From: Spirochaetota bacterium
GTDB lineage: Bacteria; Spirochaetota; Spirochaetia; Treponematales; Rectinemataceae
Length of the DNA: 14,795 nucleotides
Direction of reading: 5' to 3'
Assembly: GCA_023421875.1 (NCBI GenBank)
Contig: JAEZSM010000105.1
Coordinates: forward strand, 1-14,795
Shown here one piece after another: positions 1 through 5,680 of this stretch. The notes below the pieces were generated by a model. It was not told where the DNA came from and did no database searches. It saw only the letters and a list, made by a program, of their open reading frames with translations. How positions within the stretch are numbered: position 1 is the stretch's first letter; every line of letters begins with the position of its first letter. Position numbers and translations under genes: made by a program.

Positions 1-764
1 GAGCCGGATACTTCGATGGCGTAGTCCACACCGATGCCGCCGGTTTCCTTCATGACCACTTCCAGGGGGTCTTCGTCGGCGGTGGCTATGAGCCTGTCGG
101 CGCCCAGGGCCTTGCCGATGGCCAGCCTGGAAGCCCGGGTTCCCGAGAGGAAGATGCGATTGGCGCCCAGGGCCTTGGCGGCGGCTACCGAAGCCATGCC
201 CAGGGGGCCGGGGCCGATGACCAGGACGTTCTGGCCGGCGATATAGCCACCCATGGTTTCGTAGCCATAGAGGGCGCAGCCGAGGTTGGTGACCAGGGAG
301 GCTACGTCGAAGGATACTGAGTCGGGGATTCTATGGACGGTGTTGATATGGTTGACCACGTACTGGGCGTTGCCGCCGGGGGTGGTAAAGCCGTTGGCCC
401 TGTGGCCTTTCTTGGTGTTGCCGTAGTTGAGGCAGGAGGTATAGTCGCCTAAGCGGCAGTTTCTGCAGCGGCCGCAGCCGTTGTGGGCTTCCACCGCCAC
501 CCTGTCGCCTATGGCGAATTCGTCCACCGTGTCGCCCAGGGCGACGACAATGCCGGAATATTCATGGCCGGTGATATGGACTCCGTAGGGAGGCTGTCCG
601 GGAAAGGCTTTATGGATCAGGGCGACATCGGTGCTGCAAACGGCACAGGATTCCACCTGGATAAGCACTTCCTGGGGGCCGGGTTTGGGTACCGGAACGG
701 TTTTCAATTCCTGATGGTCCGGGCCCATCAATACCAAGGCCTTCATTGTTTCGGGCAAATTCAT
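1..764 (-). CDS. Zinc-dependent medium-chain alcohol/polyol dehydrogenase (ADH-1), 3' end beyond window
   Basis: I translated the first 254 codons by hand; the gene continues past the left edge. It belongs to the medium-chain dehydrogenase/reductase (MDR) family, cytosolic NAD(P)-dependent oxidation of an alcohol, polyol or hydroxy acid. Visible: catalytic-zinc Cys43 (AVCSTD), His67-Glu68 (GHEYSG), structural-zinc cysteines 97, 100, 103 and 111 (CGRCRNC...C), and a Rossmann GPGPLG at 184-189. The residue 25 before that glycine, usually Cys, Glu or Asp as third zinc ligand, is Thr159. The ATG at 764 is preferred over the in-frame ATG at 746 because GGGAGG at 775-770 lies 5 nt before it. It is very similar to ADH-2 (11065-12156) and related to ADH-3 (13398-14465), sharing NYGN and NHINTVH blocks. 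Its promoter carries a TTGT-N3-ACAA dyad. The substrate is unknown; threonine-, sorbitol- or galactitol-phosphate-dehydrogenase labels would be guesses. Confidence 0.9.
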   Translation of the reverse strand, partial: MNLPETMKALVLMGPDHQELKTVPVPKPGPQEVLIQVESCAVCSTDVALIHKAFPGQPPYGVHITGHEYSGIVVALGDTVDEFAIGDRVAVEAHNGCGRCRNCRLGDYTSCLNYGNTKKGHRANGFTTPGGNAQYVVNHINTVHRIPDSVSFDVASLVTNLGCALYGYETMGGYIAGQNVLVIGPGPLGMASVAAAKALGANRIFLSGTRASRLAIGKALGADRLIATADEDPLEVVMKETGGIGVDYAIEVSG

Positions 765-813
765 CGCATCCTCCCAATTGTTTATTCACAAACGGATAAA
801 ATCAAATCGCGAT

Positions 814-841
814 GAGCCGTTTTCCAAAGCCTCTTTGGCTC
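814..841 (-). promoter_or_regulatory. Possible stem-loop in the ADH-1 5' leader
   Basis: Two alternative pairings can be seen in the roughly 95-nt leader between the predicted start site near 860 and the ATG at 764. CCAAAG (824-829) can pair with CTTTGG (833-838) over a 3-nt loop, or GAGCC (814-818) can pair with GGCTC (837-841). The two use overlapping bases, so they exclude each other. No U-tract follows and I recognise no known riboswitch. It may be only an mRNA structure element. Confidence 0.25.
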
Positions 842-855
842 AGGGTTTAGCTCAT

Positions 856-868
856 ATTGTTCTACAAT
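856..868. promoter_or_regulatory. Operator-like dyad TTGT-N3-ACAA over the ADH-1 start site
   Basis: ATTGTTCTACAAT is an inverted repeat with 5-bp arms (ATTGT/ACAAT) around a 3-nt centre. It overlaps the -10 box of the ADH-1 promoter and covers the predicted start point. FadR/FCD-type GntR repressors are known to bind short dyads of the form TNGTNNNACNA. This is the most symmetrical copy in the window, and assigning it to the GntR protein encoded at 12153-12881 is inference. A weaker overlapping dyad, TTGTATAATTG on the minus strand (875-865), is centred 8 bp upstream. Confidence 0.6.
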
Positions 869-894
869 TATACAAGACATATGAGGCTTGTCAA
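867..894 (-). promoter_or_regulatory. Near-perfect sigma-70 promoter for ADH-1
   Basis: On the minus strand, TTGACA (894-889) and TATAAT (872-867) are separated by 16 nt, so both hexamers match consensus. Transcription would start near 860 and run left into ADH-1. The last bases of the -10 box overlap the dyad at 856-868, so a protein bound there should block initiation. The -35 lies inside a 17-bp stretch (888-904) that recurs upstream of the hydroxyacid dehydrogenase gene. Confidence 0.7.
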
Positions 895-904
895 GCAAAG
901 ATAT
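888..904 (-). repeat. 17-bp element shared by two promoter regions (copy 1)
   Basis: TTGTCAAGCAAAGATAT here matches 5466-5482 (TTGTCAAGCGAAGATTT) at 15 of 17 positions. Read on the minus strand, both copies put a TTGACA hexamer downstream of an AT-rich stretch, in front of minus-strand genes (ADH-1 and the hydroxyacid dehydrogenase). This could be a duplicated promoter segment or an activator site around the -35. Confidence 0.4.
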
Positions 905-919
905 CAGCCGGGAAATAAA

Positions 920-943
920 TATAATTGTAGGACTGTTCAACAA
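920..943 (+). promoter_or_regulatory. -10 box and operator-like dyads for the 971-1996 dehydrogenase
   Basis: TATAAT (920-925) runs directly into TTGTAGGACTG (925-935), which overlaps CTGTTCAACAA (933-943); each resembles TTGT-N3-ACAA. The outer arms ATTGT (924-928) and ACAAT (940-944) also form a dyad. The string TATAATTGTAG occurs in the same arrangement at the ADH-1 promoter on the other strand. I see no good -35 at normal spacing, so this promoter may be weak or need an activator. Confidence 0.5.
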
Positions 944-970
944 TAAAAGTCCGTGGTACCATTCCATACT

Positions 971-1996
971 ATGAAAGCACTAGTTTTAAAGGCCTATAAC
1001 AAAGACCTTGTGATGGAAGAATTACCGATTCCTTCGCCCGGCCCCCTCGAGGTGCTGATGAAGGTTCACTACTGCGGTATCTGTGGTACTGACTTGAAGA
1101 TAACCGGAGGAAAGCTACCGGGAATTATTAATTTGCCCCATGTCCCGGGACACGAAATAGCCGGCGAGATAGCCGCCGTCGGAGCGGCCGTCAAGGATGT
1201 GGCGGTAGGTGATAGGGGTATTGCCTATCTCTATACTACCTGCCATGACTGCGAGCTCTGCCGTACCGGCAGGGAAAATATTTGCTACAATCTGCGACGC
1301 CTGGGCTTCGAGCTGCCCGGGGGATTTTCGGAGTACGTAAAAATGCCGGTCTACAACTTCTGCAAGGTTTCTCCGGATTCCAGGCTGGAGGAGATGGCGG
1401 TGCTCACCGACGCAGTGGCTACGCCCTACCATGCGCTCAAGAGCGTGGCGCCGGTTAAGGAAGGGCAGTCTGTGCTCATAGTCGGCGCCGGCGGCTTAGG
1501 CCTGCACGCTGTACAGTTGGCAAAACTCGCTGGAGCCAGGGTTGCGGTGGCGGATGTTAAAAAGGACGCGCTTCAAGCTGCGGGGGGCTTTGGTGCCGAT
1601 CTTTTGGTGAACAGCGCCGAGGTGGACGCTAAAAAGACTATTCTGGACTGGACCGAGGGCAGGGGCGTGGATGTTGTGCTGGAAGGCGTAGGCCGACAGG
1701 CTACGGTATCCTGGTCCCTCTACTGTCTTAAGCCGGGTGGAACCCTGGTAATCATGGGCTACGACCCGCCTAATCCCATCACGGTGAATACCAAGGACAT
1801 GCACTACAACGAGTGGAAGATCTGCGGCACCAGGGCGGCTACCAAGCAGGACCTTGTGGAGCTTATCGCCCTGACCGAGGCAGGCAAGCTCAAGCCGGTG
1901 GTGTCAGCTGTTTTACCTTTTGAAAAGACCAACGAGGGATTGGCCACGGTAGCCCAGGGCAAGACCCTGGGGAGAATAGTGATTAAGGTTCTGTAA
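971..1996 (+). CDS. Zinc-dependent medium-chain dehydrogenase, distinct subfamily from ADH-1/2/3
   Basis: A complete 341-residue MDR-family alcohol dehydrogenase, normal length. It has an N-terminal GroES-like domain with catalytic-zinc Cys38 (CGICGTD) and His61-Glu62, a structural-zinc lobe with Cys91, 94, 97 and 105, Asp147 at the third catalytic ligand position (TDAVATPYHA), and a Rossmann VGAGGLG at 171-177. Asp195 at the end of the second strand favours NAD over NADP. Asp in place of Cys and the TPYHA context resemble acyl-CoA-type and aryl/allyl alcohol members of the family, but I would not name a substrate. The ATG at 971 begins the typical MKALVLKAY; an in-frame GTG at 953 adds six atypical residues. 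Neither start has a convincing Shine-Dalgarno, which is odd here. It is transcribed away from ADH-1 across a 206-bp shared promoter region and ends in a strong terminator. Confidence 0.92.
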   Translation: MKALVLKAYNKDLVMEELPIPSPGPLEVLMKVHYCGICGTDLKITGGKLPGIINLPHVPGHEIAGEIAAVGAAVKDVAVGDRGIAYLYTTCHDCELCRTGRENICYNLRRLGFELPGGFSEYVKMPVYNFCKVSPDSRLEEMAVLTDAVATPYHALKSVAPVKEGQSVLIVGAGGLGLHAVQLAKLAGARVAVADVKKDALQAAGGFGADLLVNSAEVDAKKTILDWTEGRGVDVVLEGVGRQATVSWSLYCLKPGGTLVIMGYDPPNPITVNTKDMHYNEWKICGTRAATKQDLVELIALTEAGKLKPVVSAVLPFEKTNEGLATVAQGKTLGRIVIKVL

Positions 1997-2027
1997 GCGA
2001 CATTTTAGATAGGTATACGGCAACTTC

Positions 2028-2064
2028 AAGGCCGGCGGCGCGGTGACGCGCCGCCGGCCTTTTT
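2028..2064 (+). terminator. Strong rho-independent terminator of the 971-1996 gene
   Basis: Perfect 15-bp, very GC-rich arms (2028-2042 and 2047-2061) enclose a GTGA tetraloop and lead into TTTTT at 2060-2064. It starts 32 nt after the stop codon. The minus strand has no T-run after the stem, so it should not terminate the convergent MFS gene efficiently. Confidence 0.93.
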
Positions 2065-2087
2065 ACCAACAAGGTTCGAGGAACTAA

Positions 2088-3275
2088 TCAACCCTTGTTG
2101 CGCTCTACGGCGGCGAAATTTTTCCGAGTGGCCAGGAAGTAAAGCAGCGCGACTGCTGAGAGCCCAATGAGTGCGAGGAAGGATTTTTCCAGGCCCATGG
2201 AGCCTGCCAATCCGGTGACTAGTTTAGTAATTCCCATGCCGCCGAGTCCGCCGAGCATAGAAAGAATTCCCAGGGCAAGACCCGTTACTTCCTTGGGAAG
2301 CAGATGGCTCGCCAGGGCTATGAGGCTGGGCATGAGGCCCGAGCAGGCCAGACCGGAGAGGGCTAGCAGCACTACTGAAATCATGCCGCGGGTAAGCCAG
2401 CCGCTTAGAAGTGTGGCAAAGAGCAACGCTAGCAGAATTGAGACAATAGTCGTTATTCGGATTTTCGAAATCAGGGTACTGACGACAATTCGGCCCGCGC
2501 CCTGGAGAACGAAAAAGATGGCAAGGACCAGACTGGCCGAAGGAACAGGGAGTCCCCGGACGCTGCTTAAAAAGAGTACCAGCAAATAAATTGTTCCGAA
2601 CTGGGCGCCAATGGCTAGGGTGTAGGAGAGCAGAACGGAGAGGAAGGGCTTGTTGCTAAACATTTTCTTGTAGTTGGCAAAAAGATTTTTCATCACCCCG
2701 AGGCTGAAGGTCGATGAGGGTGCGCCGGCCTTGGTGAAGCTAAAGAGAATTCCAATTAAGAGGGCAAGGGAGCCTAGGACCTGGAATATCCTGTTCCATT
2801 TAAACCCTGCCGCCACAAAGCCGCTCACCATGAGGGAGGCGAGCACCGAACCGATGGCGAAGCAAAGGTGGAGAAGGTTTAAGTATTTGCCCCGTTGTTC
2901 GGGAAAGAGCTGTACAATCATGGTGTTGGCGCCGATGAAGAAGAGGCCGCCGCCGATGCCTATGACGGTTAAGAGTGTCAGGGTTGTGGAAAAGCTGCCG
3001 AAGGTGCCTAGAATGAGGCTACAGAGGCCGTAGAGAAATCCTCCCAGGGCGAGGACCCGGTTTTTGCCGAAAAAGTCAATGAGAAATCCGCCGAAAAAGC
3101 AAAAGAAGGCATAGCTCAGCTGGTAATAGGTAGTAACCGACCCAACCTTGCTGATGTCTACGCCAAAAAACTTCTGGATCGGCGGAAGACTGGCTCCTAT
3201 GGTTGAGATGAGGGCTCCCAGAAGTCCCAGGGACATAAAGGTCATGCCAAGCACTACATACTTGTTGCGGATCAT
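2088..3275 (-). CDS. Major facilitator superfamily transporter
   Basis: 395 residues, almost entirely hydrophobic, compatible with the 12 transmembrane helices of an MFS permease. A motif-A-like loop G-G-F-L-I-D-x-x-G-K-x-R follows the second helix. The segment LNLLHLCFAIGSVLAS in the fifth-helix region resembles the LLH-F-G(V/I)G pattern of FucP/sugar-type MFS proteins, so a sugar, polyol or small organic acid is plausible. Substrate and direction of transport cannot be read from the sequence. The start at 3275 has only a weak Shine-Dalgarno (GTAGG, about 3 nt before the ATG). It lies downstream of the creatininase gene on the same strand, but 197 bp containing a likely terminator and a promoter separate them, so it is probably its own unit. 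The stop faces the 971-1996 gene tail to tail. Confidence 0.85.
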   Translation of the reverse strand: MIRNKYVVLGMTFMSLGLLGALISTIGASLPPIQKFFGVDISKVGSVTTYYQLSYAFFCFFGGFLIDFFGKNRVLALGGFLYGLCSLILGTFGSFSTTLTLLTVIGIGGGLFFIGANTMIVQLFPEQRGKYLNLLHLCFAIGSVLASLMVSGFVAAGFKWNRIFQVLGSLALLIGILFSFTKAGAPSSTFSLGVMKNLFANYKKMFSNKPFLSVLLSYTLAIGAQFGTIYLLVLFLSSVRGLPVPSASLVLAIFFVLQGAGRIVVSTLISKIRITTIVSILLALLFATLLSGWLTRGMISVVLLALSGLACSGLMPSLIALASHLLPKEVTGLALGILSMLGGLGGMGITKLVTGLAGSMGLEKSFLALIGLSAVALLYFLATRKNFAAVERNKG

Positions 3276-3293
3276 AGGACCTACTGATCGTTT

Positions 3294-3323
3294 ATTCTAT
3301 TTTTTACCTTGTCTCGACTGCAA
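3294..3323 (-). promoter_or_regulatory. Probable promoter of the MFS gene
   Basis: On the minus strand, TTGCAG (3323-3318) and TAGAAT (3299-3294) are 18 nt apart, one mismatch to each consensus at most two. The predicted start lies about 15 nt before the MFS start codon. No TTGT-N3-ACAA dyad is seen here, so this gene may lie outside the proposed regulon. Confidence 0.45.
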
Positions 3324-3354
3324 GCGCAGCCCAGTCTTTTTAAAATAGTTACTG

Positions 3355-3392
3355 AATAAAAGAAAGGTCAGAAGACCTTGTCCTCTGACCTT
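3355..3392 (-). terminator. Probable terminator of the hydroxyacid dehydrogenase-creatininase operon
   Basis: Arms AAGGTCAGA (3364-3372) and TCTGACCTT (3384-3392) are a perfect 9-bp inverted repeat with an 11-nt loop. Read on the minus strand, the stem is followed by TTTCTTTTATT. It lies about 80 nt downstream of the creatininase stop. The U-tract is interrupted, so efficiency is uncertain. Confidence 0.6.
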
Positions 3393-3427
3393 ATCCATAT
3401 TTGCGTTCCCATGCTAGGGATCATCGG

Positions 3428-3464
3428 CGAGGCGCTTCCGAATCCATCCGGCGGGAGCGCCTCG
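3428..3464 (-). other. Strong stem-loop just after the creatininase stop
   Basis: CGAGGCGCT (3428-3436) pairs with AGCGCCTCG (3456-3464), and the stem extends inward to 13 bp with one G-U pair around an 11-nt loop. It begins 9 nt after the stop. There is no U-tract on the minus strand, so it may protect the 3' end of the mRNA or work together with the terminator at 3355-3392. Confidence 0.5.
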
Positions 3465-3472
3465 GTCGAGTA

Positions 3473-4333
3473 TTAGTCCATGGTCCTGGTGGGATAATCG
3501 CGCTTTTCGTAGGGGATCTTGATGTCGATCTTCTGGATTTCGAGGGCGAAATCAGCCAGGTGCTTGGAAGCGGCTTCGAAATACTTCTCGCCCTTTTCCT
3601 TGGAACCGAGGAATGGATCGCCGATGGTGGCTTCTTCGACGTACTCGTGGTGCTCCATGGGAACCCAGGCGCTTTCTTCGCCCTGGAAGATAACGGTGGG
3701 AACGCCATCGTACTTGTCGAAAGCGGGTCCCATCCACTTGGGGGCGTGAGCCTTGTGGGGATGAGCGCGTTCGAGGTGGACGCACTTATCATTGTAGGCC
3801 AGGCTGGTGGAGGTTTCCATTTCGCCGGAGTGCCAGGCGGGGTGCTCGACCATGAAGTCCTTTACCAGGCCGTCTTTGCGCTCCGTGGGGGTGAGGAACC
3901 AGCAGCAGAAGCAGCCGGTCTCATAGGTCAGTCTGCGCAGGGGTTCATCGATAACCTTCTGGTTGGAGGCATGATGGCTGACGAAAATGAGCTTGCTGAA
4001 GCCGTGGTAGATGAGGGAGCGGCCGATCTCGTAAACGACGCGCTTTAAGGTATTGCCGGTGAGGGTGATGGTGCCTACGCCGTCGTTGCACTTGCCCATG
4101 TGGTGGGGTGAATAGCCGAAGGGCATCAGTGGAGTGAAGGGGACCTTGGCCTTGTTGGCGGCCCGGCGGCTCACTTCGATTGTCACCCAGGCGTCGGTTG
4201 CCAGGGGAATGTGCGGTCCGTGCTTCTCGTGGGATCCGATGGGAATGATGACAGTGTCTACGCTCTTGAGGATTTCTTTGACGTCCGGATAGGACATCTC
4301 TTCCATCGCATAGGTCCACATTTCTTGTGCCAT
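3473..4333 (-). CDS. Creatininase-family metal-dependent amidohydrolase
   Basis: 286 residues, close to the family's usual 230-280. Family hallmarks in order: PIGSHEKHGPHIPLATDAW at 31-49 with the metal-binding Glu36, His38 and Asp47; GYSPHHMGK...GT at 73-88; SHHASN at 119-124 where NGHGGN is usual; and HSGEMETS at 168-175. The family hydrolyses cyclic amides (creatinine), removes formyl groups from pathway intermediates (riboflavin and deazaflavin synthesis) or cleaves peptides (mycofactocin MftE). The intact dinuclear-metal residues support a working hydrolase, but the context matches none of those pathways. ATG 4333 has AAGGAG 7 nt upstream. It lies 73 bp behind the hydroxyacid dehydrogenase gene on the same strand, so probably in one operon. 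I infer that it opens an amide or lactam in a catabolic route. Confidence 0.88.
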   Translation of the reverse strand: MAQEMWTYAMEEMSYPDVKEILKSVDTVIIPIGSHEKHGPHIPLATDAWVTIEVSRRAANKAKVPFTPLMPFGYSPHHMGKCNDGVGTITLTGNTLKRVVYEIGRSLIYHGFSKLIFVSHHASNQKVIDEPLRRLTYETGCFCCWFLTPTERKDGLVKDFMVEHPAWHSGEMETSTSLAYNDKCVHLERAHPHKAHAPKWMGPAFDKYDGVPTVIFQGEESAWVPMEHHEYVEEATIGDPFLGSKEKGEKYFEAASKHLADFALEIQKIDIKIPYEKRDYPTRTMD

Positions 4334-4406
4334 AGTGCTTCTCCTTTACAAAAAATCTCTTAGTAAGACTATTTCATTCGGCCAAACGGCCGGCTCTGCC
4401 CTTTGT

Positions 4407-5381
4407 TCAATCCTTTACCTTGTTTTGCAGTCTTTCCCAATTTCCGCTGAAACTGGGAGCCCTGCCCTCGAGTACCGCCAAGGCATTCTCCGCCGCGCCT
4501 TTAGCCAGGAGAGCGACGCCCTCTTTGGTGAGCCCTGCGGTGTGCGGGCTCAGGATGACCGATTGCATGCCCATGAGAGGGGAATTGGGGTCCGGCGGTT
4601 CATGCGCCAGGACATCCAGGCCGGCTCCAGCGAGATGACCTGATCGGAGGGCTTCTACGAGAGCGCCTTCGTCCACGATCTCGCCCCGGGCGGTGTTTAT
4701 AAGAAATGCTCCGGGTTTCATTGCCGCCAGGCGCTGGGCGTTGATGAATTTTTCGGTTTCCGGCGTGGCGGGTACGTGAAGTGAAACAAAGTCGGAAGCT
4801 CCGAGCAGCTCGTCGAGGCTTTCTACAAGGCTAATGCCGCTTCCCTTGAGCTGTTCGGGCTTGAGATAGGGATCGTAGGCCAGTACTTCAATGCCCAGGA
4901 CTTGGGCAACGGAGGCGACGATTTTTCCGATTCGTCCGAAGCCGACCAAGCCGAGAACCTTCCCTTCGAGTCCCATGGGCTTGTATTCAAAACGGGAGCG
5001 GAAGTTTCCTTTACGGGTCTGTTCGTCCAGGTAGGGCAGCTGCTTGGAGAGGGCCATCATAAGGGCTAGGGCGTGCTCGGCCACGTAGCGGTCCTGGGGG
5101 CCTTTGACGCCGGCGACAACCACGCTGAATTCGGTGGCCGCGTCGATGTCTACATTATTAAGACCACCACCGGTGCGCGAGATAACCTTGAGTCGGGGCG
5201 CGGCGGCTATCATTTCCCGGGAGACTTTGGTGGCTGTTCGAAGTATAAGGGCGTCGGCGTCTTTAAGGAGGCGGCCGACGGTTTCGTTTGAAGGATCGGG
5301 GCTGATAACTACCTCGGCCTTGCCCTGCAGAGCGGTCAAGCCAGCGGCTTCGATGGGTTCGGAAAGCAGGATCCTAAACAC
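4407..5381 (-). CDS. D-isomer-specific 2-hydroxyacid dehydrogenase (phosphoglycerate dehydrogenase-like)
   Basis: 324 residues, typical of the short members without a C-terminal ACT domain. Visible: a Rossmann GFGRIG at 147-152 followed by Asp170 (YDPY), which favours NAD; and the catalytic triad Arg232 (TARGEIVDE), Glu261 (AHEPPD) and His280 (SPHTAG). The family interconverts 2-oxo acids and D-2-hydroxy acids (glyoxylate/hydroxypyruvate reductase, SerA, D-lactate dehydrogenase). Its position with a hydrolase, several dehydrogenases and a transporter, away from any serine-synthesis gene, argues for catabolism over serine biosynthesis. The start is GTG 5381 with GAGGAA 8 nt upstream; the nearby ATG is in another frame and soon hits a stop. 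It is the first gene of the minus-strand operon with the creatininase gene and diverges from the ABC transporter operon across 299 bp. Confidence 0.9.
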   Translation of the reverse strand: MFRILLSEPIEAAGLTALQGKAEVVISPDPSNETVGRLLKDADALILRTATKVSREMIAAAPRLKVISRTGGGLNNVDIDAATEFSVVVAGVKGPQDRYVAEHALALMMALSKQLPYLDEQTRKGNFRSRFEYKPMGLEGKVLGLVGFGRIGKIVASVAQVLGIEVLAYDPYLKPEQLKGSGISLVESLDELLGASDFVSLHVPATPETEKFINAQRLAAMKPGAFLINTARGEIVDEGALVEALRSGHLAGAGLDVLAHEPPDPNSPLMGMQSVILSPHTAGLTKEGVALLAKGAAENALAVLEGRAPSFSGNWERLQNKVKD

Positions 5382-5408
5382 GCGGGAACTTCCTCATTTT
5401 CTCCATGA

Positions 5409-5440
5409 TTGTAGAACCGTCATATTGTCCTACCGTTATC
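5409..5440 (-). promoter_or_regulatory. Tandem operator-like dyads and probable -10 of the hydroxyacid dehydrogenase operon
   Basis: Read on the minus strand, GATAAC (5440-5435) is followed directly by CGGTAGGACAA (5435-5425) and then by CGGTTCTACAA (5419-5409). Both 11-mers fit the TTGT-N3-ACAA pattern with the first half degenerate, and their centres are exactly 16 bp apart. The -10/operator arrangement copies that at ADH-1, but GATAAC is a poor -10. A TTGACA at 5472-5467 is 26 nt from it; at 17 nt that hexamer would instead pair with TTATCC (5449-5444). The exact promoter is therefore unsettled. Confidence 0.5.
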
Positions 5441-5465
5441 CAAGGATAAGCCCCATATCGCGAAT

Positions 5466-5482
5466 TTGTCAAGCGAAGATTT
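5466..5482 (-). repeat. 17-bp element shared by two promoter regions (copy 2)
   Basis: TTGTCAAGCGAAGATTT matches 888-904 at 15 of 17 positions and, like it, contains TTGACA on the minus strand upstream of a minus-strand gene. See copy 1. The rest of the 299-bp gap (about 5483-5614) is AT-rich, with a small palindrome ATTTTCGAAAT at 5524-5534 and no gene that I can support. Confidence 0.4.
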
Positions 5483-5614
5483 TTCGATTCCTAAACTATA
5501 TATAGACTAACTTGTATATCTGAATTTTCGAAATACATTGTGGCGTTTTACCCAAGAAACAATGAATTTTCTACCTTCATAAAAACAAATTTAAAAATGT
5601 GGATAAAATTAAAG

Positions 5615-5658
5615 TTGACAAATCGGAATATGTATAGGACAGTATAAATGTAGGACAA
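5615..5658 (+). promoter_or_regulatory. Promoter region with tandem operator-like dyads for the ABC transporter operon
   Basis: TATAAA (5643-5648) is a likely -10. ATGTAGGACAA (5648-5658) follows it directly and GTATAGGACAG (5632-5642) precedes it directly; both resemble TTGT-N3-ACAA and their centres are 16 bp apart, the same spacing as at the hydroxyacid dehydrogenase promoter. TTGACA at 5615-5620 is 22 nt from TATAAA, too far for a standard sigma-70 pair, so either another -10 is used or the promoter depends on an activator. The dyad bases also lie in the leader just before the Shine-Dalgarno AGGAGG (5668-5673). Confidence 0.5.
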
Positions 5659-5680
5659 ATCTGTCCCAGGAGGCTTGTTG

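Noticed and set aside
953..970. GTG at 953 as start of the 971-1996 dehydrogenase
   Set aside because: It would add VPFHT before the standard MKALVLKAY beginning and has no ribosome binding site; ATG 971 fits the family.
2167..3033. Plus-strand frames of 119-140 codons opposite the MFS gene
   Set aside because: Arg/Pro/Ser-rich shadow translations of a hydrophobic transporter; no ribosome binding sites.
3344..3357. AATAGTTACTGAAT, matching 13 of 14 bases of the palindrome region at 12938-12951 on the other strand
   Set aside because: Two AT-rich 14-mers with one mismatch in 14.8 kb are not compelling, and the MFS copy is not palindromic; noted only.
3401..4048. 215-codon open frame on the plus strand opposite the creatininase gene
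   Set aside because: It lies fully antisense to a gene with clear catalytic motifs, has no ribosome binding site, and its composition is a mirror of the real gene's codon use.
4379..4392. Small hairpin CGGCC-AAAC-GGCCG between the hydroxyacid dehydrogenase and creatininase genes as a terminator
   Set aside because: Only 5-bp arms and no U-tract on the minus strand; the 73-bp gap is more consistent with an operon.
5536..5563. ATTGT...ACAAT pair in the 5382-5680 gap as a further operator
   Set aside because: The arms are separated by 17 bp and lack the GTAGGAC core; in AT-rich DNA such a match is expected by chance.
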